Shown in pieces: positions 47,846 to 60,230 of a stretch of 64,000 nt of DNA. The notes beneath the pieces were generated by a model. It was not told where the DNA came from. It saw only the letters and a list, made by a program, of their open reading frames with translations, and did no database searches. Each line of letters opens with the position of its first letter. The first letter of the stretch is position 1. The position numbers and the translations under genes were made by a program. Location of the stretch: assembly GCF_003473485.1 (NCBI RefSeq), contig NC_053048.1:37568755-37632754 (forward strand), read 5' to 3'. Origin of the DNA: Medicago truncatula. Lineage: Eukaryota > Streptophyta > Magnoliopsida > Fabales > Fabaceae.

Positions 47846-48361
47846 ATTATAAGTTACCTAGTTGTAAGCTACTTAAATAAATAGCTATCTAATAACCAAC
47901 TTCATTTTCTCATGTCATTGATTCGATATATGAATTTTCTCTCTCAATTCTCTTTGATCTTGATCTCATAATATTGTCACCAAAGTTCATGGTTATTGTC
48001 CCACTACTTGCACCCTCAGAGTTAAAAATTTTAAGGGGATGTTTATTTCAGTGACACACAAATTATTCTCATGAATAACTTATTCGAGAATGAAAATAGG
48101 AAAATTTGATTTCAGTATTTTTTTTAAAGTGTTTGACAAATATTTTGACATTCTTGAAAAAATTGGAAGTCACAATAAATAATAATAAATTTATGTTTAT
48201 TTTCATGCCTACAAGCTTAATGTTAAAATAAAAAGATATAGTTGTAACCAATATATATATAGTTTACATAACAATTATTGTTGCAAATAAAAGTTATGTG
48301 CTCTTGTGCACTCCACATCATGCATGTGTCAACAACAAAGAAATGTTCAGTTGATCAAGAA

Positions 48362-51300
48362 TTAATTTGTGATTGTCTGCTTGTAACTTGCAAAATGAAA
48401 CAAACTATTCACAAATTCAGTAATATTTTGATGAGTACTTCCCCCAACACCAACAGCATTTGATGCCAAATCCTTCAATTTCATGGCATTGCTCTTGATA
48501 GTTCTCCCTTTCTCACTGTCCATTATTTCCAATATACATTTCTTCATTTCATCTCTTCTCACAATTTGTTTCTCATCAATTGGAACCCTTATTCCAATTT
48601 TCCAAACATCTTCAATAAACTTTGCATTGGTGGATTGATCTGACCATTGTGGCATTGCAACAATTGGAACTCCTAAGCTAATAGCTTCCAATGTGGAATT
48701 CCAACCACAATGTGTTACAAAACACCCTATAGATTCATGTGCTAGAACTTTTAATTGGGAGCACCATGTTACAACAAACCCTTTTTGTGTCTTTTTTTCA
48801 AAATCTTTTCGGAGTTTCGGCTCTTCGGATGGTTTAACAACCCATAAGAAGTAACTTTCACAATCTGTTAAAGCACAAGCTACTTCCTCTAATTGTTCTT
48901 CATTGAGTGATGCCAAACTACCAAAAGAAGCATAAACAACTGATCCTTTTGGCTTATCATTTAGCCATTCCATACATTCTTCTTCACTTTGGAATTGTGT
49001 TGCACCATAATCTTCATCATTTTTAATTCGCTTGTCTAAGAACTTGGATGGTATGGAAGGCCCTATGGTTCTGAAGTTAGGCCAAATCTTCATTGACCAA
49101 TCAGCTCCCTACAAGAAATTTTGAGTTGAATAACCTATCAATTTGCTCCTTCAACTATCACATTCTCTATAATATAATTACAGTTCCTCAACTATAAAAA
49201 TATACTAAGTAGAAGTCCCTAAACTATTAATCCATCAAAATAGTCCTCTAGTTGCTCCTCAAGTATAAAAATATACTAAGCGCAAAATTCATTGGATCCA
49301 TTGTGTGTGTTCTGGTAGGGATTAGGTGGTCTCAGGGGCCTGAGGATTAGAGAATTTAATTTGTTATTGTAGGTTGCATGTTGATCAAGGTGAATTGTGG
49401 CATAAAGTATTGGACGCTTAATATGGGGTTGATGATGGTTATAAAGATTGAATTTAATGATTTATAGAAGAAAAAAAACTAGTTAAAACGGTTTATCATT
49501 TGAAACACCTTTATAATTAGAGAAGTGATATTCGTGAAATGATTTTGTAACAACTTTTAGATAACTCTCTCTTATACACTCATATGATATTTTTATTCTC
49601 TCTTTATTGTTTTTTATCAATAAAAAATGAGAAAAAAAAGTTATCATCATATAATTTTACAAAGATTGTTTTTTAGACATTTTCTAAAGAAAATCTATAA
49701 CTAACAAATGGAAGTTGATAAAAGATTTCTTTAAGGTTTTGTTTGGATGCATAAAGGAAAGAATGCTTAAGGAATGAAAGTAAGTGGAAAGAGAGTAGAA
49801 AGTAAGATGGTTTTTTGGTTGTTTGGTATTAGTGATAGTGAAAAGAAAGTGCAAGGAAAGAAAGATGAGAATGTTTGTAAAAAGACAAAAATAGCCAAAA
49901 AAAATTATAATAAAAGTGGGACCAAAATGATGGAGTTGGAAATAAAAATTATGGGTGTTTACATCTTTTCATTGTAAAACACCCTTTCATCCCACTTTCT
50001 TCCTAAAATAGAGTGAATTGTTTTTGCACGTGGGGCCCACCAAAAAGTATTTTTCTTTCCCTTCTCACACTTTAATCCAAACTATGGAAAGAAGCAATAT
50101 CAGCTATCTTTCTCTCCTCATGCAATATTTCCTTAATGTTTCTTTGATACCAAACAGATTGTAAAAGCTAAATTACAATTTTCGCCCAAAAACCTATTCT
50201 TTATTCAATTGTAGTTCCTTAACTTTTTTTGGTTAGTCATATTACTCATTTCCATTGGATTAATAAACATTACATTACATTGATTAATTCATATTATGGC
50301 GTTAACATCAACTGTTCTTTATCGGTTAACATGAATTGTTTTTTTAGGAATGTTTGCGATGCGGTTTGGTTCGGTTTTAAAGGTAAAAGTCATCCAAACT
50401 ACAAGATAAAAAAATGTAATTTGGTTTGATTGATTTTAAAAATAAAATCTGAATCAAACCAAACAAAATCAATGTGGTTTGTGTTGGATCAGTTGGTGCA
50501 GTTTTTTAAACGACACAATTTTTTGTTTTCAACATTAAAAATCAAGTTAAAAAACTGGAACACAACATATTTTCAGCAATGTTTTAAATTTGATCAAACA
50601 TTAGAATTTAAATTTTATTTTACAATGTTTCCAACAACATAGACCAAATTAAAAATGCAGACAAAAAATAATCATATTTTGTGAGAAATGCAAAACATTA
50701 AGATTTTATCATTCTCTAAAAGTTCGAGTAACACATAAATACGTTTTTAAAATAAAAAGCAAAGAAAGAACTTAAGGAGAGAAAAAATATGTCATTTTAT
50801 AAATATTTTCGTAGAGTTTTTATGAGTATTGGTGTAGGTGACATATGTTTAATCAATATTTTTCTTATGTTACGCGCTTTAGTTTGGTTTGGTTGGTAAA
50901 ATGAAAACCGCAAACCAAACCAAACCATGTGGTTGAATAAGAAAATGATTTGATTACATCCGAACCAAGTGCAGTTTTTTGCGGTTGTAGTTTCGGTTGG
51001 TTCGGTTTACGATTTTTCTATTGGGTTGGTTCGGTTTTGAACATCCCTAATTTTTCCCTTCTTTCTTTTCAACGAAAATGACTAATATGATTAACAAAAA
51101 GTTCAAGGACTAAAACGAAGTAAAAAATAGTTAAACGATCAAAGTAAAACCACAAAACAAGTTAAATGACCGAATGTATGTAATTTAGCTTTACGAAAAG
51201 TGATTTTTTTTAACATAAATAGTTAGTACAAAAAGAATAAAAATGAGAGATTATTTAAGTTGTTTACCTCTTGGTGTAGCTCATGGAAGGAATTGCAAAG

Positions 51301-51900
51301 GATCCAATCAGCTTTACAAATGTTAGAAAACTGACCCACTGCTAGCTCAAGAAACGTTGGATCTTTTTCATAAGTTAATACAAAAGAAGGCATGTCCCTA
51401 TGTTGTAGTTGAGGAAGCACTGGAAGTGAAATCTCTTGCACATCAAGGGGAACTCTCAATTTTCCCACAAGAACATGGTAGTAAATACTATTAACACTAA
51501 CATTTTGAGTGAGGAAAGATACCCCAAAAATTCCAAGTCTCTTAGCAACATCAAGAGTCCAAGGAAAGAATGCATCATAAATAACACAATCAATAGGGTA
51601 ACTTGTTCTACCAAGTTTGTCAATAAGTTTTTCAAGATTTTGTGGTCCTACTTGTGCAAAATGATCCAAATATTGCTTAAAACTCTTTGCTTCCCCGATC
51701 CCGCCGATGTCAAATCCGTCGGAGATGGTTTCGAGTGTGACGGAAGGTGGTAGGTTGTGCAATTTTTTGCCAAAGAAAAGGGTTGTGACTAGTGTTACTA
51801 TTATTCCTTCTTGTTGTAAAAGCTTGGAGAATTGTAGCATGGGATTAATGTGACCTTGAGCTGGAAATGATAAGACCAAACAATGCACTTTGTTCTCCAT
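48362..51900 (-). CDS. UDP-glycosyltransferase, UGT74 type (UGT-d)
   Basis: Exon 1 is 51900-51268 and exon 2 49108-48362, in phase 0, giving 459 aa. The catalytic His17 is in PAQGHINP and Asp109 in IYDAFFPW. The PSPG box begins WCSQLKVLAHESIGC and ends PQWSDQ, with HCGWNS complete. It is the most distinct member: the N-terminus is shorter (MENKVHCL), a Phe-Phe-Gly-Lys-Lys loop replaces the usual loop near residue 43, and exon 2 starts GADWSMKIW. The 2.16-kb intron carries a hAT-type inverted-repeat element. The frame is intact with no sign of decay. The acceptor is unknown. Confidence 0.92.
50345..51049. repeat. Inverted-repeat element in the UGT-d intron
   Basis: The left end TTAGGAATGTTTGCGATGCG and the inverse of the right end TTAGGGATGTTCAAAACCGA match loosely. 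Both arms are filled with GGTTTGGTTCGG words. A hAT-type MITE is likely, but no clean target duplication was seen. Confidence 0.55.
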
Positions 51901-52551
51901 TTCAATTTTTCAATGAAATTTACTCTTGTGTGATGTTTACAAGAGGGGTTCAATTTTATTTTTTAGGGAGAAAATGAATCAATTTATTGATCACAACTAA
52001 GGAAGGAGAATTCATGTGCGACAAAGATTACGTGACAAATAGTAAAATAGGTTTAGACATTTAATTAACATTTAATTAATATTTAAATAACTTCAATATT
52101 TTCAAGGCCGACCAAAATTGGATTCTTGTGATAAGGATATCCCAAGGGTTAATGTCACAATGTCATCGATGGAGAAATTTAAGATGGATACATATGTTTA
52201 ATACCACAGCCAATACTTTAAATATTACTCCGAACAATTTAAAAAAAGAAATTTATAATTACTTTGAAAGTTATATTTATGTTTTGAAGTAATTCATTAA
52301 TTTAGGTATCAATTTGAAGTCAGCTCATTAGTGAATTCAATTTTTTGCATGTTCACTTTATAAAAAAATTTGCAGATTAAAAAATGAAACCAAGTTGACT
52401 TGGTTGGATTCACGAGAAACTCGCTAAACTTGGGTTAACTAAAAAAATTATAAACAAAATTTTTGTATATTTTTTCATCTTTTTTGTGAAAAAAACAATA
52501 TTTTATTCATGTCAGTTTTCATATGTGAGTTTAAATATACCACCTTTATGT

Positions 52552-52633
52552 CCTCGTGAGTTTAGCTTAGTTGGTATGGACAATGCATAATATATGCAAG
52601 GTTTTGAGTTCAAACCCCAACCACCACAAAAAA
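52552..52633 (+). mobile_element. Short tRNA-derived SINE with 18-bp target duplication
   Basis: CTCGTGAGTTTAGCTTAGTT, then GAGTTCAAACCCCAA and an A tail. AATATACCACCTTTRTGT is repeated at 52534-52551 and 52634-52651 with one mismatch. Confidence 0.82.
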
Positions 52634-52777
52634 AATATACCACCTTTGTGTGAGTTTATTCTACTGGATGAACCGACAAAAATCATAATCTAACTTTGAA
52701 ACTTTTTTTTTTTGGTTACATTTGAAACTTATTTAAGAATAGATTTACATGTATTTTTTATCCTCTATTTAAAAAAA

Positions 52778-53266
52778 GCTTAATTGTATTTTTACCCCCT
52801 ATTTTTTTTTGTCGATTGTGCGATTTTGAACCCCCACCATTTTAAATGAGCGGTTTTGCACCATCTTTTTTACCCTTTTTTGATTTGATGACCCCTCATG
52901 TGTTTCAATGCTGATGGAGATTTGTGATGCGAAGCTATGGGAGAAGATGAGAAATGGTTTATAGAATTAGAGATTATAATTTTGAGGGTGTGGTGGGAAA
53001 TTAGTGTTCTCATTTGAAGGGTCACATGACTCCCTTTCCTTTAAATAATTTATTTAATTTTTTCTTTTTTAAAGTTTGATTTACACACATGAATTTCATT
53101 AATTGAAGACACGTCATCAAAATAGGACACATCAGCACTGAAACACATGAGGGGGCATTAAACTAGAAAATGGGCAAAAGAGAGGGTGTAAAATCGTTCA
53201 TTGCAAATAATGGGGTGCAAAATTGCACAATTGACAAAAGATAAGAGACAAAAGTGCAATTAAGCC
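52778..53266. mobile_element. Mutator-like MITE, about 489 bp
   Basis: TTTAAAAAAA directly repeated at 52768-52777 and 53267-53276. The ends GCTTAATTG and CAATTAAGCC pair, and the arms share inverted GTGCAAAAYCGC-type words. The A-rich target makes the exact border uncertain. Confidence 0.75.
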
Positions 53267-54724
53267 TTTAAAAAAATGATGTCTTGATCTCTCTATTTTA
53301 AAAATTGATTTTTAAGTCACTTTTTTTTACTTTTTTTTTTCTTTGTGGATTTTGATTCATCATCTCATATTTGGATCATTTGACGTGACAACACTTATTA
53401 AACTACATATAAAGTGTTGAGAAATGAGTATTGTAGGCTCAAACATGCACCTCAACATATTGAACGTCCACCATCATATCTTTGTGGTTGCAGGATGTAA
53501 ACAGAAAAATATTGTTATTTAATTTAGAGTAATAACTTAGAAAAAATTTAAAATGAGTTATTTTAATTTTGAAAATCATTACAAAATACTGAAACATGGT
53601 TACTTGTCAACTAGTATAAAATAGGAAATGTCCATCCGATCAAGAATTAATTTGTGGTTGGAACTTGGAACAAACTACTCACAAATTCTATCATGTTTTT
53701 ATGAGAACTTCCATCTTTACCAACCGCTCTTGCAGCCAAAGTCTTCCATTGCATGACATTATTCATAATCTCTTTGCCTTTCTCATCATATCCATTATTT
53801 CACATATACAATTCTTCAATGTATCTTTTCTCACTATTTGTTTCTCATCAAATAAAGTTCTAATTCCTACTTTCCAAACATCTGCAACAAACTTTGCGTC
53901 AATGCCTTGGTCTGAATCAAGTGGCATTGCAACAATTGGAACTCCTATACTCAAAGCTTCCAATGTGGAATTCCAACCACAATGTGTTACAAAACACCCT
54001 ATTGCTTCATGAGCTAGAACCTCTAACTGGGGGGCACCATGTCACAACTAAGCCATTCTCTGATTTTTTTTTTCAAAGTCTTTTGGAAGCTTAGTCTCTT
54101 CAGAGGTTCTCACTATCCATAAAAAGTAACTTCCACAATCTTTCAAACAATACGCTACTTCCTTTATTTGTTCCTCTTTGACTCTTGCCATACTCCCAAA
54201 TGAAACATAAACAACAGACCTTTTTGGCTTATTATTTAGCCAATCTAGACATTCATCACTTTTTAACTGTGCAACACCATAATCTTCATCATCTTTAATT
54301 TGCTTATCTAAAAATGTATTTGGTAGGCAAGGCCCTATGGTCCTAAAGTTGGACCAAGTCTTCATTGTCCAAACAGCTACCTACAAAGCATTAAGAGTCA
54401 TTAATGACTAACCTTTACAAAAGCAACACACAAGTGGCGATTCAATTGGTAAATGCTTAAGTTGTCTTTAGCTAGGATATTTTTACACACAAATTTCTAC
54501 AACATTTTACTCCTGGTTAGCACAATTTAAATATATGATAAATACAAATCGTTATAATTAATACATTATATATATGTGTGTGAACACATTATGTGTTAGA
54601 CATGAAAATAGATAATGATTAATGAAGTTCAAAATTAAGGTTCTTTACATTCAGGGTTGATGGACAATGAGTTCAAAATAAATAGGGCGATCACAATTAA
54701 GTTGGCACTTTGTGATCGCTATCA

Positions 54725-55060
54725 AGAGCATCCATAATAGGGGAGTCTTAAACATTTTAAGACTTGGTACCTATTAGGTATCCTCATTGGAGAGAAAAAT
54801 TGTTGGGGTCTTATGTTGGGGTCTTATAAGATCCGGGGTCTTACTTAAGACCTTCAATCTTAAGTGGGGCTTACACATTTTTAATATTAAAAATTGAAAT
54901 GTACATATGAAGTCTACACTTTTTCAATAAGTTTATACCATTAAGAAATTTTTGTGAGATCTGGGTTGGAGGAATTGAGTACTTATTGGGTACTACTATT
55001 AAAAAATTATAAATGAGTGATATATACACGTAAGACCCATTTAAATACCAAAATATGAGG
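54725..55060. repeat. Repeat element in the UGT-e intron
   Basis: CATCCATAATAGGGGAGTCTT and GGTACCTATTAGGTATCCTC correspond to words of the element at 28850-29236. The ends are not clear. Confidence 0.5.
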
Positions 55061-55129
55061 ATTTCTGCTCTTCCCCCTGCACAAAACACTCGCGCCCTGC
55101 AGCCATTCCAAAAATGCCCCTGCGCAAGT

Positions 55130-55255
55130 TAACTAACGCAAGTGTAAAAAAAACGGGACTTAGTTTTTACACATGCATGACTTAAGTCACGCCGCGTGAG
55201 TTAACTCACACCGAAAATTAACACCTGCATGAGTTAACTCACGTTTGGTTTCAAA
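55130..55255. repeat. Cluster of GAGTTAACTC palindromes
   Basis: CAAGTTAACTAACG, GTGAGTTAACTCAC and ATGAGTTAACTCACG occur within 125 bp in the UGT-e intron, with GACTTAAGTC between. CAGTTAACTG occurs in the arms of the element at 41197-42243. Confidence 0.7.
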
Positions 55256-56134
55256 ATTTCAAAAGTGGAATTAACATTCTGTGTATGTTGGAAGCAGCCA
55301 AGCAAGGCACATATGGGAGCCAAAGTGAAGTGAGGGAGAATAATATTTGTGTAAGTAGTAAGTACCATTCCAATACTGACATGATATCTCCAAAACATTC
55401 ACCACGTTTCTGTTAAAAAATGCATCATTACTTTCCAACCAATATGCCAAACCTTTCTTAGCCAAATTCTTACTTACCTCTTTCTCTAGCTCAAAGAAGG
55501 AATTACAAAGGATCCAATCAGCTTTGTGAATATTAGAGAACTGAGCCACTACTAAATCAAGAAAAGTTGGATCTTCTTCATATGTAAAGTAGAAACAAGG
55601 CATGTCCCTATGCTGTAATTGAGGAAGTGCAGGAAGAGAAATCTCTTGCTCAGCAAAGGGAGGTTTCAACTTTCCCAAATGAACATGATAGTATATACTA
55701 TTCATAGCAAGATTTTGAGTTAGAAAAGAAGCACCAACAATTCCAAATTTCTTTGCAACATCTAAGCACCAAGGCATGAATGAATCATAAATAAGACAAT
55801 CAACATGGTCGTTTCTAGCATTAAGGTTGTTAATAAGATGAGCAAGAGATTGTGGACCAACTTGCCAAAATTTATTCAAATAAATTATAAAATCCTTTGC
55901 TTCAGCAACTCCACCTTTGTCAAAACCATCAGAAATGGTCTCAACTGTAATGGAATTAGGTGGCAATTTAGGTATGTTGTTGTAGTTGGAAATGGTGGTG
56001 ACAAGTGTTACTTTGACTCCTTCTCGTTGTTGTAAACGCTTGGAGAATTCTAACATTGGATTAGTGTGACCATGTGCTGGAAATGGCAACACCAAACAAT
56101 GGACACTCTTGGTGGATATGATTTTGTTCTCCAT

Positions 56135-57207
56135 ATTTCACAAATTCTCTTGATGGTGGTGGGGTGGGAAGATGAGGGTTTGATCTGTGGAACTTATGGT
56201 CACTATGAGGCACTGTCCATTTATGCGATAATTTTGAAATCTACATTAAATCAACACTTCCCTATGAGGCACTGTCCATTATATCACATTCCCGCGAGTC
56301 CTATGTTTTTTTGCGAAAATGTTTATGCGATTTTCGGATTTTAGAATCCGAATTGAGTTTTTCCTTTGTTATGGTGTAAAAGAAAAAGAGTTTTTCATCG
56401 ATTTGGATTTTATAATCCGAATCCTCAAAAAATAGTGTGTGTTCCTTGCTTTTTTCGGATTATAGAATCCGAACACCCCATAAACACCTTTTTTCAGGGG
56501 AAAAACAAATATGAACTTTATCAACATAAATTTCGAGTCTGTTTGTAACATGGATCACTAGTTATTTTAATTAACTATCATCCTTCTGTTTTAGGTCATT
56601 TTTAGTTGTTCTCAGTAAAAAAAAAATCGATTTTCTGGCTACTTGATTAAATTGCTCCAAATCCTCTCTAGAAAATCAGAAAAAATAATCGAGGATCAAG
56701 AATCCTTTAGAAGGGACTTCTTACAGGATTCCTCCCCTCGAAATTCAAAATTTCATCGTTTAGACCCATTTTCCTTTTTATTTTATTTTTCATATTCTTA
56801 CAAAAGTGCGAAAAAATTTGCATTAGTTTTATTTTATTTTTTTAGAATTTTTTGGTGGTATTTTTATGATTTTATTTGACATATTTTTATCATTTTTTTG
56901 GTTGTTTTTAAAAGCAAAATTCAAAACTCCTGAAATGTGAGAGATTCTGATTGTTGATTATACATAAGCATATTTCGAATTATAAAATCCGAACTTAATT
57001 TTTTAGAATCCGAAATCCCATGTACATTTTTGAAAAAATTATAGAACACGTGAGAAGTAGATAAGGTGAGAACAGTAAAACCCTTATTAGTGTATGCCTC
57101 GGAACATCCGCTTACATTTTTTTTCGTCAATTGGTCTGGTTAAAAATCCACTTGCTAAGATTTCAAAATAAGATGTACATGTTTAAACTTTTGCAATGTA
57201 AACTATA
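56135..57207. other. UGT-e upstream region with repeated TCGGATT..AATCCGA palindromes
   Basis: To about 56235 this resembles UGT-a upstream DNA. Near-palindromes TTCGGATTNTAGAATCCGAA or close forms centre near 56340, 56410, 56462 and 56980, with a half site at 57005. No gene. Confidence 0.65.
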
Positions 57208-57933
57208 CTCCCTCCGTCCTTTTTTATAGGAATAGTTTACAAAAATTACAGATTAAATATATATTATTATCATTAATGAAATGTATATTTAATGATAATT
57301 TTTCATATACCAAAACAAATTGGTAATATTAATAAGAGGTGTATTTTGAAAAAGAGTAATAAATGTATCTAGAAATTTGTATATGATAAAAGGTAATTTG
57401 TATATTTAAAAAGTTAACATTAAATATCTCTATATATTCCCTAAAAAAAACTTTATATATAAAGGATAATTTGATAATAGTAACATACATTTATGACAAA
57501 TTCATTACTTTAAACATTTTTCTTAGGCTTATTCAATCATTCGGTCCCTTAACTTAATTGATTGTCTGAATTTGGTCCCCTAACTATAATTTGTACCAAT
57601 TTGGTCCCCTATATTTTGCTTTGTTACTAGTTTTAGTCTATTCTGTTAAGTTCTCTAAAAAAAAAACGTTAACATAAAGGACTAAAACTAGCAACGGAGC
57701 AAACATATGAGACCAAATTGGTACATAAGTTAACGATTTTTTTGAGAGAAACTAACAGAAAAGACTAAAATTAGTAACAGAGCAAAACATAAGGGACCAA
57801 ATTGATACAAATTATAGTTAGGGAACAAAATTGAAACAATCAATTCAATTAAGGGACCAATTGATTGAATAAACCTTTTTCTAAATACCTACATTTTTTT
57901 TTAAATTATTCCTATAAAAATGGAACGAGGGAT
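57208..57933. mobile_element. Stowaway-like MITE with a nested Mutator-like element
   Basis: The ends CTCCCTCCGTCCTTTTTTAT and ATCCCTCGTTCCATTTTTAT (inverse of the right end) are flanked by TA. The inner element is 57526-57875. Confidence 0.8.
57526..57875. mobile_element. Nested foldback element, 350 bp
   Basis: Inverted arms of over 80 bp begin GGCTTATTCAATCATTCGGT and, on the other side in inverse, GGTTTATTCAATCAATTGGT. TTTTTCTTA at 57517-57525 and TTTTTCTAA at 57876-57884 are a 9-bp target duplication with one mismatch. Confidence 0.8.
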
Positions 57934-58096
57934 TATAACTTTCTTGATAAATGATATTTGTACTACCACTTTATGATAATTTTTTGACAATTTTCTCTCA
58001 TACTCACATTATACTCTTATTCTCTCTCTTCCTTTTTCTCTCTCCATTATTTTTGACCAATAAAAAGAGAGAAAAAAGAAATTATCATATAAATTA

Positions 58097-58507
58097 GGCA
58101 AGTTCTATGGTACACCCAACAATTTAAGTGTATTGGTACACCAAATCCTTAAATTAATAGTTAAATGAGTTATTTTTTGTAGGAAAAAATTATTTTCTAT
58201 CACCTATAATTATAATAACTAAATCTTATTTACCAAAAACGTCAACGCAATAAAATTTGATTTTTCTGAATTCTTATTACTCATAATAGGGAATTTTGAG
58301 TATTTTTTTACAATAAAATGTAAAAAAATTAGTATGATTTTTATAAAAAATGAAATGATGTTTTTTTTTTCATATAAAATGATATTTTCTAAAATATATA
58401 TGTCAACAAACACCTATTTTCTTCATAAAAAATGATAGTTAATTTATAAAAATTGTAAGCGAGAGTACCGGTACACCGTAATTTACGGGTGTACAATAGA
58501 AGTCCCC
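58097..58507. mobile_element. Mutator-like MITE of the GGTACAC family, 411 bp
   Basis: A perfect 9-bp target duplication TATAAATTA lies at 58088-58096 and 58508-58516. The ends GGCAAGTTCTATGGTACACC and GGGGACTTCTATTGTACACC (inverse of the right end) match. This is the intact relative of 14761-15140. Confidence 0.9.
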
Positions 58508-58959
58508 TATAAATTATCTCATTTGATTGTTCAAATAACACACTGCTCAATTTTCTTTTATTATCAGTTGTATCGATACATAAATAATTTCCATAACTTT
58601 ACAACTTGTGTACCAACGAATAAGATGTGACTTGCATTAAAAAAAGCGTGGTACCCGTGGTTTCCTCAAAGATAAAACGTGGGTCTCGTGGCAAAAAAAG
58701 ATGAAAATAAATAACTTTATGATAGAACACCCTAGCAAGTCCATTGCTAATCTCTCCTAGATGAACTATACACAAAAGAAAAATGATAATGCATCTTCTA
58801 CATTTTTTAAAGGTTTTAAATGATAAGATTTTATAAATAGAGTTTAATGGTGATGAGTTGACGGTTCAAAATAATTTTTTGCATACAATCATTCAAAATA
58901 TTTAAAATTGTCATATTGATTAATGTTTTTAATTTACGTGACAATTTTAAATATTTTCG

Positions 58960-60230
58960 TATAGGGACGTTGCAAACATGAAGTTTAGGGACATTGCCAA
59001 CATGAGTCTATGTGTAAGTTGTATACTTGACTATATGTGTCTATGTGATTGAAGATTGGTGATTGGTGACTATGGTGTGGATGATGTGTGTTCTTGACGA
59101 ACTCTTATATGGTGAATATGTTTGAATATTATGCATTTAACTTGGTGCCTTCTTTGACGATGATGATTTTCTTGTTTATACTATTGAGATGATGATTGTA
59201 TTTATTTGAAATAATTAGATGAGAATACATGTGAATATTGTATATTTGTGATGAACATGTGTATTTGAAGATATGAAAGGTGATGATATGCTATTTGACG
59301 AGTTGAAATGTGACTATGTGTTATGTGAAACTTTGTGAAATTATGTGAATATGTGCGTATTAATGTGAATGTGATGTAAATGGATTAAGTGTGATTTGAT
59401 GATGGTGATGAAGTCTGAGGATTATGATTTTAATTCATTGATGAAGTGATAATGGGAATACTTGTTATATCTACCGTTGATGGGTCGATAATTAATATGT
59501 TTTGTCGATTGATTAATTAATGTATGAAATGATAGTATTTGAGGAAATGAATATGTATATCTATGTGTGATGCTTTAATTCCTAAATGATATGCTTAAGT
59601 TCATTTAATTTTGAGCAATGATATTTGTACATCCATTCCATGACAACTTTAGTGACAACCTTGTTTTTCTCTTTTCTTATTGGTCAAAAACAATGGAGAG
59701 AGAAAAAGGAAGAGAGAGGATAAGACCATCATATGAGTATGAGAGAGAAAGTTGTACAAAAGTTGTCACAAATTGGTTGTACAAATATCATTTCTCTTTA
59801 ATTTTTATGTTGAATGTATATCTTACCCTCTTGTGATTGTTTGATCGCCTACATCACTATGTGGTGCTGACATGTAGGTTGATGACGCTTGATCAACGTG
59901 AGCACCCGAGGATGACTTGATGTCTATCCTCCTTTACATTTTGTTTTTGGAGTCTTAGTGGCTAAGCTCTTATTAGGGTGAGAGTCTGTTTATATTTTAT
60001 CTTGTTCTGGATTTATGTTTTGAGGAACCCATGAGTTCTCATAGTTGATATATTTTGATATGTTAAGACGATGATTTTATGTTGTTTTACTTTATGAATC
60101 TAATGCGACTACTTTATGATTATGATGATTTATGACTATTTGGATTATTGATGGAGTAATATCTCAAACCTTTGTGATTATCTGTTGATTTTATTATTAA
60201 ATATCGCCTTGGGGTTTAAAGGGTGTTACA
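58960..60230 (+). mobile_element. LTR-like fragment ending GGGTGTTACA
   Basis: Non-coding, rich in TGATGATTATG and GTGAATATG words. It contains a late ATGTAGGTTGATGACGCTTG block and ends TTTAAAGGGTGTTACA, the same style of end as 15140-18284. The left border was not found. Confidence 0.5.
59613..59796. mobile_element. Mutator-like MITE, 184 bp, inside LTR-like sequence
   Basis: A perfect 9-bp target duplication TTTAATTTT lies at 59604-59612 and 59797-59805. The ends GAGCAATGATATTTGTAC and GAGAAATGATATTTGTAC (inverse of the right end) match. Same family as 28117-28286. Confidence 0.92.

Larger units (their letters stand above)
43596..48361. other. 4.8-kb spacer between UGT-c and UGT-d
   Basis: The first 730 bases are UGT-c upstream DNA shared with UGT-b. 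The remainder is AT-rich and holds the elements listed separately. No coding frame supported. Confidence 0.6.
51901..53646. other. UGT-d upstream region and spacer to UGT-e
   Basis: No gene seen. The UGT-d promoter should lie in the first few hundred bases. A SINE (52552-52633) and a MITE (52778-53266) are listed separately. About 53410-53645 matches the UGT-a 3' flank at 12005-12199. Confidence 0.6.
53647..56134 (-). pseudogene. Broken UGT74-type glycosyltransferase (UGT-e), sister of UGT-a
   Basis: Exon 1 (56134-55478) is intact, with His23 and Asp117, and would give 219 aa. Exon 2 runs from 54380 to 53647. Compared with UGT-a it has two extra bases in an A run (plus-strand T run at 54064-54073), one extra base in a G run near 54030-54035, and one base missing near 53780. 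The first two restore frame together, but a TAG falls between them, just before the PSPG box. The third shifts the C-terminal 40 or so residues. PSPG position 41 is Asp (PLDSDQ), and the conserved Asp of the exon 2 start ADW is Val. Two of the indels are in homopolymers, so sequencing error should be excluded before calling it dead. Confidence 0.85.

Noticed and set aside
57526-57875. Hairpin as a microRNA precursor
   Set aside because: Arms of over 80 bp with flanking target repeats fit a foldback transposon. No other evidence for a microRNA.
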